From Globodera rostochiensis (taxonomy: Eukaryota; Nematoda; Chromadorea; Rhabditida; Heteroderidae), in assembly GCA_018350325.1 (NCBI GenBank), contig JAEVLN010000004.1:3224001-3288000 (forward strand): a stretch of DNA of 64,000 nt, in the 5' to 3' direction. Each line of letters begins with the position of its first letter. Position 1 is the stretch's first letter. A program made the position numbers and the translations under genes. Positions 46,479-60,600 of this stretch are shown piece after piece. A model generated the notes under the pieces. It was not told the origin of the DNA and ran no database searches. It saw only the letters and a list, made by a program, of their open reading frames with translations.

Positions 46479-49400
46479 CTTTTGATTTTAGAAAATTGAT
46501 AAAACGGCGAAGAGCAGTCAGTGCTGGGGAAGGAAAACGAACGAGCCGATGATGAAAAGTGAAAGAGCGACGATAAGTGAGTGGGTGGGGTGATCCCCGC
46601 CTTTTTCCTTCCCTCCTCCGTCTTCTCCGCCGTCCTCCGCTGTAACGTTATAAGGTGTGGTGAAGGGAATGTGTGCAATGTTTTGCATGCTAAAAAAAGA
46701 CTCTTAAGTGATTTAAATGCATAAAATTCGATCGAAAAATGTTGTTGTAATTTGCGATTGGCAATGTAAATGTGGAATAAAATTAAAGAAACTGACGACA
46801 AAGAGACAATTTGAATGGTGAACATATAAGGTAATAAAATGTTCGGGTGGGAAGTAAATAAATATCCAAGTGATTTATTGAAAGTCTTGGCACAATAATT
46901 TCAAAATTAATTGATCAATAAAAACCAGAAATTCAGCCAATTTGCTTAAAAATTTTAAAATACATAAATTAATGAAAAATATTATTTTGAATCAACAAAT
47001 CGTCGAATTAATTGGTTCAACAATTAAACAATTAAACAATTAAACCACTCTCGTCAAGAGCCGCTGAAAGTCAAAGAAAGAGGCCTAAACTCAAGAGCGA
47101 GCGACCGAATTTTGTGATTCGCGGCATGCCCTTTGTTATTTTGACCAAAAATTGCTTTTTCCCACGCGCCGTTTATTTTTTCTTCGCCGCCTCTCCACAA
47201 CAAATAAATAAAGTGGGCTAATTTAGTGGCGCGCCAATGTAAAAAGTGCATTATGTAACTGTCGCGTGCCATCAGCGCAAATTTCGATTGATGCCCCGGA
47301 GGGGTGAGATTTTCGAGAATTGCCACCGGGGGGCGTTTTGTGCCGAGTTTTTTGTTCCCTCCTGGCGTAAAAAGGCCTTTTAACGGATTGGACCGAAAGA
47401 ATAATTTCTCGGGTCTTCCCACGCTCCGAAGCGTTAAATTCCACACAAAATATTTGGGGGGGGGGCAAATCCATCGCCAATTTCTTCGACTCATTTCCCA
47501 TAAACGGAACTTTGTCATCTCTGTACATACTGGCTCGACCAACTCATCCCCCCCCCCAACTCTGAAACTTTAACCGTCTCAATTAGAGTTACACCCTGAA
47601 AAGTCCGAAAAGTCAGTTAAAGTTAGAGAAAGGATTTGAGGACCGGTTTATATTTCGATCGAGAATGTCGATCGGTCCTTACTTTAGTTAAAGTCCACTT
47701 TTTGACAATTGTTAATTAATTTTTGGATTCAGAAACATTTTGGAAAAAACATTTCGTGACATAATAAACACACTATTCGACGGTGGGTGGCATGGCACTC
47801 CGTCCGTGGCTCACCAAAAGTATATAATTTTCCGAAATTGAATAATATGCCGCCCTATTCATTCATTCATTCTCAGACGAATGTGCCCAGTGCCGTCGTG
47901 CATTTTACTCCCCCCCCCCCCAAAAGTGCGTCCGAAGCCCCTCAAATAGTGCACAATTTTAGTCTCTTTAACGAAAGCAAAAATTTTGTGGGCATTTGAC
48001 CCCTTAAAAACATTTTTTTGCCCCTCGCACGGCCACGGGTTGGTGGGCATCGCGCAATTCATCAAATTGACGCGAGAAATTTGCTTTTTGTTGCAAAATC
48101 AGTCTCTTCTTTATGCGATCGTTGCAAATATTCGTTTGTTTATTTGACGAATGGCCCCCGTCGCCGGCGGCATTGTCCTTTTAAATAGGCCGACTCGGCC
48201 AATTGTCAAAATAATATTGGGGGATTTGGTTGTTAAACATTTGCACATTATTTATTCATTCTTTGAAAGAATTGCTTTCTTTTGGTTTCCACAGTGATTT
48301 AGTGACTGAGTGAGGTCAAATGTCTGTCTGATCAGCGGCGAATTGAACGGTTTGGCTTTAGGCAATAGCAAAAAAGCTTCATACTTTTGTTGGTTATTTT
48401 GCTTTCCCTATTTTTAGTGCAATAAACGAGAATTTATTTGCCCTTTTTTGTCATGGGTTAATCCCTCCCCCCCTCAAATGATGAATGAATGGACAGCTCA
48501 TCCTCATCATCATCCACCGACCAAAACAAGCCTCTGTTTCATTCCCTTAAGGGACTCCGCGGAATATTCCCCGGGGGCGATTAGAGAGCCCCTAAAAGGC
48601 CTTTTAGACAAACATAAAAGCTTAAGAGCATAAGAAAAACGAATTCGGTGCCCAGTTCTGCCTTTTTATGGAGAATATTTATTTGGTACTGGTCTATTTA
48701 AACTTTCGCTTTCATAAAAAATGACACCCGAGGGCAAATTGCGGAATATTTGAATGCCCTCATGGGAATTTGTCCTGTCCAACTTTTGTCAAAAATTTTT
48801 TTTTGTTGAAAACAAACGCATAAATGCACAATTAAACTCCAATGGTTCTTTGGCCAAAATTCCTTGAAAATCGTCTGAACGGTGTTTTTGGCCAAAGAAA
48901 CCCTCCGTAAATTATCTTATCTCTCCCAACTTTGGCCAACGGCAGCACAAATAAGCGTGGATTGGTTGGACCTGTCCTGGGCCAATCTATCCGTCCCTCC
49001 CGCCGCCTCCTTTGCCTATGCCCAACAACAATCTAATTTACCCTCCAGGGGCTCAGTTTTATCTGCTCGGCGGTGTTCACATTCTTTCCCCCCCCCCCCT
49101 TCGGCTCATCTTCTTCCGGGAAGCCTTTTTTAGTCTCAACTTCCTACACGGAAGTTCTGGAACTGGAATTATCCGACAAAATTAGGCTTTGACATATAAA
49201 AATCCCAAATTCACGGAATTCACCTGCCGTTCAATTGCATTTATTCTGTCAAAATTAGGCAATTTACGCATGTTTTTGACACTTTACCAGTGTTTTGGGT
49301 GTCTTTTCCAGGCGATATTTTATGCATCAAAAAAGGCCAAAAGCATTTCGATTTCGGATTTTCTCAGCTTCGGGGGTTATATTCAGCAGCTCCTCCGGGC

Positions 49401-50217
49401 ACAATCCAATTCATCCCCCGCCCCCTCCCCCTCACCCTCCAGCTTCATGGGTCGTTTGTGGTGGCATTTCGTCCGACGACGACGACAAGAATAATTAATG
49501 CCTCCCCCCCCCCCCCCCCCCCCCACCTCATCTGTTCCCCTCCCCCCTCCCCCCCCCCCCGCACATCCCTCGGGCGTCTTTCGCATTGTCAGAATTTAAA
49601 TTGGCCCAAGAACGGCCCCGAAGGGCCGCTTTCAGAAATTGGCTTCTTTAGACTTTGGCAACAATTATCGACAGAACAAACAGACTCGAAAGCCGAAGTT
49701 GTTTGTAATAATCAGATCAGACGCTAGGATGCCAGAGGCCATGAAAGCCCTTTAGCTAATCCCTCCGTTACAAAGATCAAAACGCCCACTTTTAGCCAAT
49801 TCATTTAAACGACGGCTTTTTGAATGCTTTCAAAACGGAAAGGCTTCATAAACCCCCATGGCTTTTAAATGTGATCTCCAACACCCCCCCCCCCCCCCCC
49901 CAATTACATATGCATGCATCCCTCGCGGCGAATACTTTGGCCAATTAAACGCAATCCCCGGGGCCACAAACTAAGGAATTGGAGCATTTCCCGATGTTTG
50001 GTCAATGCTCCTCCCTTTAAATGTAATTCGCGCGTCTAAATTGTGCGTTTTGGACCAAAAATTGCTGGCCAGTGATGTCCATCTCGCGCATTTGTCTGAT
50101 GAGACAAAAAAAGCTTCAACAAAAATTTATTCTTCTTTTAAACCTCAGCATAAATCCCTCGCTTTTTGGCTTTAAATGCCTACGAATATTTACTAATTTA
50201 GTGCCGATTTCGTCTCG
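46479..50217. other. Gene-poor intergenic region
   Basis: 3.7 kb between a minus-strand thiolase start and a plus-strand chemoreceptor start. AT-rich near 46800-47050, with C and G runs at 47457-47465, 47909-47920, 49089-49099, 49504-49524 and 49884-49901. No supported gene. Confidence 0.6.
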
Positions 50218-52913
50218 ATGACCTTCTTCAAGGAGGTGGACAATTTGTCGTTGCACGCTGCCGACCCGGTGCCCGCCTTGCCCGATTACCTGCCCAATTC
50301 CATCATTTACACAATTAATTATGCACTGGTAAAAAATAAATTAAATTCTCGAATGTCCCTTCGTCTCACTCATTTGGATTGAAATTTTCAACTTTTAGGC
50401 AGTTCCGCCGAATTTGATGCTGCTCTACATGGGCCTTTGGCCGAGTCTGATCACCTCCCGTGTCAAATTCCCCACTTTGGGCATGACATGTGCCAACCTT
50501 TTCGGACTGTCCGGCTTCCTACTGCTCAATATTGTTTATTTGTACGTCGTCTGCAACGATGTCAGCAGGGGGAATGGAATGAATTAATGTTTTGACTACT
50601 GAAATAATTCAATTCTTTACAGGTCAGGTTGTCATTGTTCATGTGCAGTTTGTTGCGCACCGTCTTCTACAATACGACCTACGTGAGTTTGTTGGACGGT
50701 ATTATAAAGTATAAATTCCCCTCCAGTAAAGTACTGTAGTTGAATCCCCTCCAGTAAAGTACTGTAGTTTAATCCCCTCGAGTAAGTAGTGTAGTTAAAT
50801 TCCCCTCCAGTAAAGTACTGTAGTTTAAATCCCCAAAGTACTGTAGTTAAATTCCCCTCCAGTAAAGTACTGTAGTTTAATTCCCCAAAGTACTGTAGTT
50901 TAATTCCCCTCCAGTAAAGTATTGTAGTTGAATCCCCTCCAGTAAAGTACTGTAGTTGAATCCACTCCAGTAAAGTACTGTAGTTTAATCCCCTCGAGTA
51001 AAGTAGTGTAGTTAAATTCCCCTCCAGTAAAGTACTGTAGTTTAATCCCCTCGAGTAAAGTAGTGTAGTTAAATTCCCCTCCAGTAAAGTATTGTAGTTT
51101 AATCCCCTCCAGTAAAGTACTGTAGTTGAATCCACTCCAGTAAAGTACTGTAGTTTAATCCCCTCGAGTAAAGTAGTGTAGTTAAATTCCCCTCCAGTAA
51201 AGTACTGTAGTTAGTACTGTAGTTAAATTCCCCTCCAGTAAAGTACTGTAGTTAGTACTGTAGTTAAATTCCCCTCCAGTAAAGTACTGTAGTTAGTACT
51301 GTAGTTAAATTCCCCTCCAGTAAAGTACTGTAGTTAGTACTGTAGTTAAATTCCCTCCAGGTTTGCTACTTCCTTTTCCCGGTGCTCGCTGTTGACCAAT
51401 ATCTCTACGTGTGCCAAAATGTTGAGTTGAGCATTCGCTCATTAAAGGCGGTGATCGCCGTGTGCTTTGCCATTCCGGTGAGTCGGAAATTTTAGGAATT
51501 TAAATTTAATAAAAACGGAATTAATTTGTTTTTAGATGGCAGTGGCCGTGTACGACCTGTGGCTCCAGGAAGTGATTCTGAACGACTTTATGTTCGCCTA
51601 TATTCGCATGAGTCCCTATACAAATGCGGTGGGTGCCGTCGTCGGCAGAAGAATAAAAATAAATTGAACTCCCCCAATTCGTTGCTCGTTCCCAACACTT
51701 TCACTTCTCTTCGCATTTCTTGCCAATTTGCCCAAGCCGTTCAGTTCTTCTTCTTCGTGTTGGCCCCCTCCTTCTTCGCCTTCTCCCTCATCTGCAATTT
51801 GTTGGTTCTTTTCTCCATTGTGCGGCGACAGTCAAAGACCGCCCGCAAGCAGGTCGGCCGTTCGCTGAACCCGCGCCAACTGCAGCAGCACAAGGGCATC
51901 ATTTACACGTACAAACAAATTAATGCTTTTAGTTGACCATATGAAATTGAATTTGGGTTCAAATTTCAGCTACACGCTGCAGGCGTTCCTTCCGCTGCTG
52001 CTCGCCACGCCCTATTACGTTGCATGTGAGGGCATGGCATCTTTTTTATTCCCCTCAGGGGTAGAAGAAATTGATGATTAATTAATTCATTCATTTATGA
52101 ACTTTGTTTGTGCTCTTTTCATTGGGTAATTCCCAATTTTTGGACTTTTTTGAAGAAGCCCAGAGCCTTCGGCCATGAATTGGCTGTCCGCTTCGGTGGA
52201 CACGCAAATAGATAAATTTCTGACTGAATGAATTAGCATAAAACATTTGAGTTGGGTAAATCCAATTTTATGCAAATTAATTTGGAAAAAGAAAATCGAC
52301 AATAAAATTTACTTACTAAAAATTCGTAACAATTAATTTCTTTAGATCTCTGCTTTATGTTCGACGTGTCCATTGACCTCGTTTGGTTTGTCATTGGTAA
52401 ATTTATATAAAACTATTGTTAATTTATGCTTTTTTTGCATGGAATCAACGGGGATAATTTGACTTGGAAAATGATCGCTACGTAAAACGGACACCGAAAC
52501 CGGTATTACCGTACCAAACCGTAACCCCGGTCCCAGTTCGTCCGTTGAAGTTAAAACGTTATTTGTCCTCATTTTGAGGGTGTTTCTGAATGATCAGAGT
52601 TCGGTTATCCGGTGGTTCCATCCAAATTTCGATGCCGAATTGATTGTTCGGCTTAGGCGAGGCGATCATATCGCTGCATCCGCTGACCAACGCGCTGATC
52701 ACGCTGTTTCTGCTCCGGCCCTACCGCGAGGCGCTAAAGCGCATGCGCCCGCCGTTCGCGCACCGGATACCGCAGCTGCTCTGCTCCTCCTCCCAGCGGA
52801 GCACAACGACAGTTAACCGGAGCGGCTACGACAGCATTGGCCCGACGACGGCCGACGACTTGGCCATTCTGGGAGGGCTGACCCATGGCGACGGCACTCC
52901 GGTCTCTTTGTGA
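50218..52913 (+). CDS. Nematode serpentine 7-TM chemoreceptor, Srh/Str-like
   Basis: G-protein-coupled chemoreceptor of the large nematode families. The first ATG after a 3' splice site is at 50218. Exons: MTFFKEVDNLSLHAADPVPA with LPNSIIYTINYAL; then MLLYMGLWPSLITSRVKFPT and ANLFGLSGFLLLNIVYLYVV; then SLFMCSLLRTVFYNTTY (ends 50682); VCYFLFPVLAVDQYLYVCQN and IRSLKAVIAVCFAIP (from 51361); a loop exon from 51537; FFFFVLAPSFFAFSLICNLL with VLFSIVRRQSKTARKQ; YTLQAFLPLLLATPYYVA; LCFMFDVSIDLVWFVI; and GEAIISLHPLTNALITLFLL followed by RPYREALKRM. The last block is the conserved TM7 end with a PYR-type motif. The exon joins near the C-terminus keep frame. The tail is Ser/Thr-rich, ending DGTPVSL. The 678-nt intron at 50683-51360 is filled by a minisatellite. 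Confidence 0.82.
50716..51360. repeat. 28-29-bp intronic minisatellite
   Basis: About 20 units of CCTCCAGTAAAGTACTGTAG plus TTNAATNCC, some shortened to CCAAAGTACTGTAGTTTAAT. Most units contain CCCCTCCAG, the same string that forms the intron's real 3' splice site at 51360. The array is also open on the minus strand for 167 codons, which is an artefact of the repeat. Confidence 0.95.
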
Positions 52914-53287
52914 GGGATGGCACGCGCCAATCCGCCGCCGCCGCCACATTTAATTGCACATATTTATTGTAAATAATAGTTGATAAATTTTTATGAATTA
53001 TCAAATCTTGAGCCTTGATCATTTCAACCGTCGGAATTCGTCATTTTACGCGATTATTTGATCCTCAATTTGTGAAAAATTAATTTCCCAATTTTTTGTA
53101 ATTTTTCAAAACAATGAAATAATCTATTCTTATTTGGATTTCCTAAAAGAAAGCAAGTTTTTTTTAGCCGACCCCCTTCTGGATACGCACGATTGATTTC
53201 ATTCATAATTTATTAAGGTACAAATTTAATAATTGGCTAATTGTATGAATGGAAGTCGGAATTCATTTCCTCATTCCCAAATTGTCA
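52914..53287. other. Convergent intergenic region
   Basis: 374 AT-rich bases between the chemoreceptor stop and the thiolase stop. Nothing else seen. Confidence 0.5.
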
Positions 53288-55371
<2,084 letters not shown>

Positions 55372-55745
55372 TATCATTAGAAGTTTCAAAAAGCTGTATA
55401 TGCGCACCTCGGAATGACGGTCTTACCTGTACAAATACAGAAAAAAAAAAATGCTTTTTTGGTCCAAAAAAAAGTCTCAGGATTTCTGCCCGAAATAAAA
55501 TCAAATTTTAGGGGTGTTGGCGTTTTGTCTGCAAATTTGAAAATAGAACGTTTTTTCCTAGTACTGGAAGTACAGGCTCAAGAAACCAGTACCCGTTCCC
55601 GTATCTGTAATTTTCAGGAATGCTGATCACGAAACTTGTCATTTTTAATTTTGCATGAATTTCATCCCGGACAGGGCCAGCTCAAAATCCGGGTAGTCTG
55701 TAAAATCCGCGTTTTCTAAATATGTAACAATAACGTTAATTTTAG
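55372..55745. other. Divergent intergenic region, ACAT1 to ABITRAM
   Basis: 374 bp between divergent starts, likely a shared promoter region. No gene seen. Confidence 0.45.
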
Positions 55746-56754
55746 ATGGGTCTTCCTCCCCCTCCCCACGATCATCCTTCGTTCATTGAGCGCAATTTTT
55801 CGTCATTTTCGGTGAGCGCTCAGCCCGGTCTTCGCTATCTGCGCCACGCCAGCGGAGTGATTGTCCTTACTTTGGGCCAAAGCCATGCGCTGATGCTGGA
55901 CCCTAAAAACATTGTCCAAGTGCTGTGGGACCCGTCATCGGCGACGGGCTCGTCGTCCGCCGCAAAAGCCAAGGGGAAGAAGAGGGGCGTGGACCGCAGC
56001 AAGTTGGCCCCGAGTGGAAAGGGCAAAAAGGTGGGAGCCATCAGATTTTGAGAAAAGTGCCAATGCCATTCTTAGCTTGACAAGTTTAGGGTGGTCTTCC
56101 TATGCTGCCCGAGACGCGCATTTGCATCGTTCGTGACAGTGACGGGTGTGCTTTTTAAAACTATGTAATTTGTTCAAGGACGTTCAGTCAGAAAACATTT
56201 TGGGGAGGGGTGGGGGTCGGCTGAAGACCAAAAAAAGGAAAAAATTCCGACGGGGCCAAATGTGCGCCACCGATGAAAAATTCGACAAAATGAATTGAAC
56301 CCCGATTTTGCTTAAGCGGCCCTTTAAAAAGCTTCTGGGAGTCGCCGGTGCCTAAAGACACGCCATTTTTGAGGGAATTGATTCAAAAAGTGCAGAATTT
56401 GTGGCCTATTCGTTTGGGGGAGGGGTGAATCTTTCTTTTTTTTTTGTTTTTCGTTGGTTAAAATCATTTTTTATTTGCCCGATTTTATTAAATTCTCTAA
56501 GGACTGAACACATTATCCGGGCCGGCATCCGCGCAACTCTTCTCGAAGTAAACGATGAACGGCTTGCACAAGAGCCGAATTTGATGCGAACGGCGGCGGA
56601 CAACCACGGGTTCATCGCCATTTTGATGCCGCCGATGGGTGGTGATTGGCGCAACACGAACATTCCGAAACAGTTCAACGGAATGGAGGAAATGCGGGAT
56701 AGTGATCGACGGAGTACGGAGATGGAGTTGAAGGAGTGCAAGGAACAACTCTAA
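55746..56754 (+). CDS. ABITRAM: ABITRAM/FAM206 (Simiate) family protein
   Basis: Family of actin- and RNA-associated proteins with a biotinyl/lipoyl-like or glycine-cleavage H-like fold, implicated in neurite and speckle function in vertebrates. Three exons, 55746-56030, 56090-56145 and 56502-56754, keep frame for 197 residues. Landmarks: HPSFIERNFSSFS; LRYLRHASGVIVLTLGQSHA; a Lys-rich segment (GKKRGVDRSKLAPSGKGKK) where other members also have a basic loop; LPETRICIVRDSDG; and RAGIRATLLEVNDERLAQEP with NHGFIAILMPP, the most conserved part. It ends with an extra helical charged tail (TEMELKECKEQL). Start chosen as the only Met ahead of the conserved block. Confidence 0.85.
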
Positions 56755-57646
56755 ATCGACGATAAACATTTTATAATTTACATTTTAATTCCTTTTGATG
56801 AATCCGGCGTCTTTCTTTTAAAGACCAACCAAAATTTGCCTTGCGGTCTCTGGTTTTTTTCGAATTCACTACCGGACACCCCCAAAAGCTAGAAATTTGC
56901 CTCAAGGGGGGCGCTAAAGTTCCACGCCCGAGGGGCTACATTTTTCCCAAAAATTCGGCACGAGCAAATCCAAATTCGACTTTATTACCCAGTTTTTGCC
57001 TCCGGCACAATTTAGAGGGTCCGAATTTGTAAATCGATTTTGCCGAAAGCTAACGGCAACCTAATCGAAGGAATTAATAAGTTCGTATATTTATCATTAT
57101 GCCAATTGAAATAGCCTTTGAATTTCACAATTTTTTTTGGGATGTTTGAGTAAAACATAAGTGTGTTGTATAATTTGAACGAATTTGAGGAGATAATATT
57201 GCAACAATTTGTGAATGAGAGGGGGGGGGGGGAATCACCGCATCAAATGGACAAGAAAATGACGGCGACTATTTCCATCCGTTTTTTGGCAATTGAGCGA
57301 AAACAAAATGCCGCCGGTCGGTCATTCGTCCCCATTTTAATTTAAAAATTGTTATTTAATTAATGAGTTTTTTAATACATTAGAGGTCGAAGCATTATTC
57401 CTGAAAAATTGAGGTCTGCAATTTTCTCCATTCGAGCTCTGTTAAAAGGAGGAAAAGTAAAGGGTGAGAAGAGAAAAAGCTGAGATGGAAGCGGAAAAGC
57501 GCAAATGTATTAAATGAGACGACAAAATTCCAAAAGTTCTTTTGTTTGCTTCGCTTCTTCCGCCCCGACAAAAAATGATTATGGCATCATCGGGAATAAT
57601 TTGTTCTGTTTGGCAACAATCAATCACAACATTCCGATCGATCTGA
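56755..57646. other. Convergent intergenic region
   Basis: 0.9 kb between ABITRAM and the phosphatase stop. It has a G run at 57221-57232. No supported gene. Confidence 0.5.
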
Positions 57647-60600
57647 TCAGAGCCCGGACTCGGCGATGCCCTCGTCGTCCTCCAGAAACCCGTCATTCCG
57701 TTGTGGATGATACACCTCAATCTTCGGTGGTGGCTGCATCATCGTGCCGGCGGTCGGTGACTGAACAGACGTCGGTGGGGGCCAACAACAATTGTTGGCG
57801 GTGCCATTGCCGTTGTTGTTCATTAGCATCGTTCGTGACGACCATCCAGAGCCAATACCCCCGCCTCCGTCCCCTCTGGTACCGATTAGTAAAGAGGACG
57901 AACCGCCGTTGCCATAATCCCCACAGATCGGCGAAGAGATGGAGGAACTGAACGGGGCGTGCGGGTTGGGCGAAGAGCCGGGACGGTTGGCTGTGTGCTG
58001 CTGCGATTGTTGGGAAGGGCACAAAAGGAAGGGGTAGAAGTTCTCCAGAACGTACTGCAGACAATGGTGGATGAATATGTACTGTTGCTGAACAGAACAG
58101 AAACATGTATGTGTATGGACGGGCAACCATCCTCAACCACCTCATTTTGCACCATATGGCACCGTTCCAGTCGCATTTCGTACACCGTCCCAAACACATC
58201 GATGGGTCGCCCGCATTCAATGTGCTGCACGAGACGGTCTAACGCGATGAACGTGCCCGACCTTCCGACGCCCGCTGAACAATGCACAATCGTCGGCTTA
58301 TTAGCCGACGACGGGGGCAACTTGTTGCGGAACAGTCTCGCAAAGTGAACGATGCCGACGGGATGATCAGGTACACCAAAGTCGGGCCATGCCTGCAGGA
58401 ATTTATTTTAAATTTATGAGCGTTACCAAAAACAACTAAACCAACCTGGTAGTGCAAGTGCTGCACCGTCCTGACCGGTTGGCTTGGCTCGGCCATGTTG
58501 GTCAGCCGCAGCTCGCGGATGGTGAACTCGTCGTACTCTATGGACTCGGTCAACAATGTCACCTGCACTTTGGTTTAGAGACGTTATTTATTCAAAGAAT
58601 CTAGTGGCTCTTGCGCATCCAAACATGCAAATGCACGCACTTCAATGTCGGCGTAGAGCACACTGCGACTCTGCAACAATTAATTAATTACCTATTAATT
58701 ATTTAATTAATAAAAACAGACGCTGTTGTCCGGCCAGTACTGATGGCATTTGTCCCGCCCCTTCTCCACACATTTTGTCAGCGCAACAATCGCCGGCACT
58801 TGCTGTTCCCAAACGAGACGCCAAAAGTGGTCTCGAGCTAACAAAAAAGTGATTAATGAAGGCATTGAACAAACGTCCAATTCCGATGGAATTACCCCCC
58901 CCCCCCCCCGCCCATTTGAACAAAATTCTACTTGACGGAAGAGGCCCCTGCGCGGCAATGAACTCCCGACGCGAATTGAAGCCCTAAAGGGGAAAATGGA
59001 TCGAATTGAAACAAAATGCCAATCGTACCGGAATATATGACGCATTGACATAGTCCGATCCGTCGTCGTCATCGGTGGGCTTTAGCTTCACGCGCGAGTG
59101 GTCGTAAGGCAAAATGTTGGTGAACCGATTCTTGGCCCTATTGGCCGTCAGATCGGCTGCGATGCAACATTGGCCCAGTCCAATCGTGCGCAAATCCTTC
59201 ATCAAAAACACAAAAAATAAATTAAAAAATTTTGCGCTTTTTCCTTTTGCTCACTTCGTATTCTTCCGAAAAGCGAAAGTCCGAATCGGCCGACATTAGC
59301 CGGGCGTGTTCTGCAAATGGGGCATTAAGTTTTGGGACTTCGCATCATTGAGGACATTATTAGGTCATTAGGACCCTCCTCCTCGTCATTAAGGATATTA
59401 TTAGGTCATTAAGACCCCCCCCCCCCCGCCACCACAGCAACCGAACCCATAAAAACAGGGACAGAGAGCGTTTTGGGTGAGTTCAAACAGAAACTAAGGC
59501 TTTTGTGTGCGTCCGTAGGACCACTCACCTACAAAATCGCAAATCTGCACCGGTCTGCTCCGGTCCGGCTGAATGCCCGCCTTGATGCTGAAAAGCATCA
59601 ATTTTACATATTAACGCCATAAAACTCTTTACTAAGAAGCTTAAGATTGTGTCGATGGCAACAATTAAATAATTGCACAAAAAAGGGTTCACAGCCCCAA
59701 ACCCTCAACATTTTGGGGGTTACTCGCAATGGAATTTTTTGATTGAATTATTAATCAAATTTGGTGCATTGTTTCGAAGCCCATAAACTTCTACAAAATG
59801 CACCGACTTCATAACGGTCCAAGGAAGCATTGAATGCCGGAGTTGGGGACCGCTGGGCAACCGCTCCAACCGCTGGTCCACGCCGGTCCGTTCACGCAAA
59901 CTCTTGGACCTGTTGAAGAACTGATGTAAGTCAAATTGTACAAATGAAATAATATTTTCTGCCTTCTGTGATGCGGTGTGCCAAAAAGTGTGGCGGCGGA
60001 CTGTTGCTGTGCCGAGTTGGTGCCGTCGCCGATGGTGGCAGCGTTGGACATTGTTGCCGGTGCTCCGCCGCACAAAACATTGCCATGCGCCGCGGCACGG
60101 AGGGGCGACTCATTGCTGCTGTTGGAAGCGCCGTCGATGGCATCCCCGTCGCCGTTGGATGTCGACGCCGCTGCTGCGGCCGGGTCCAGCCCCAATTTTG
60201 CCAGACAGTCTGCCTGGAAAAAGTAAATGCCGCAATTAGCAGCAATAACAACCATTCTGCTTGGTGAGAACACTTCTAGCAGCCCCCCCCCCCACCTCCC
60301 CGTCGTGTAAATAACCAACCAATCCATTAATGACATCATTAAAACATCAAAAAGGCCTTACCGCTCGTTCGGCCATCATCATCTTCAGAGCCGTCCACTG
60401 ACTTTCTTTGCTTCTTCGCTGCTGTTCGTTGGTTTGGCACTGCTGCTTCTGTTGTCGACGGTTGGTGCGGTGGTGGCGATTTGCCGCCTTTTGCTTTTGC
60501 TGCTGCTGCTGCGGGGTGCTGCGGGGCGGCGTCGGATGGCGTGGGAATTTGCCGACGACGGCACCGGTGGGGTTGGATGACGAGGGACCGCCGCGACGAC

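Noticed and set aside
50632..51135. 167-codon minus-strand frame (repeated LNYSTLLEG)
   Set aside because: Produced by the intronic minisatellite; no start context or splice support.
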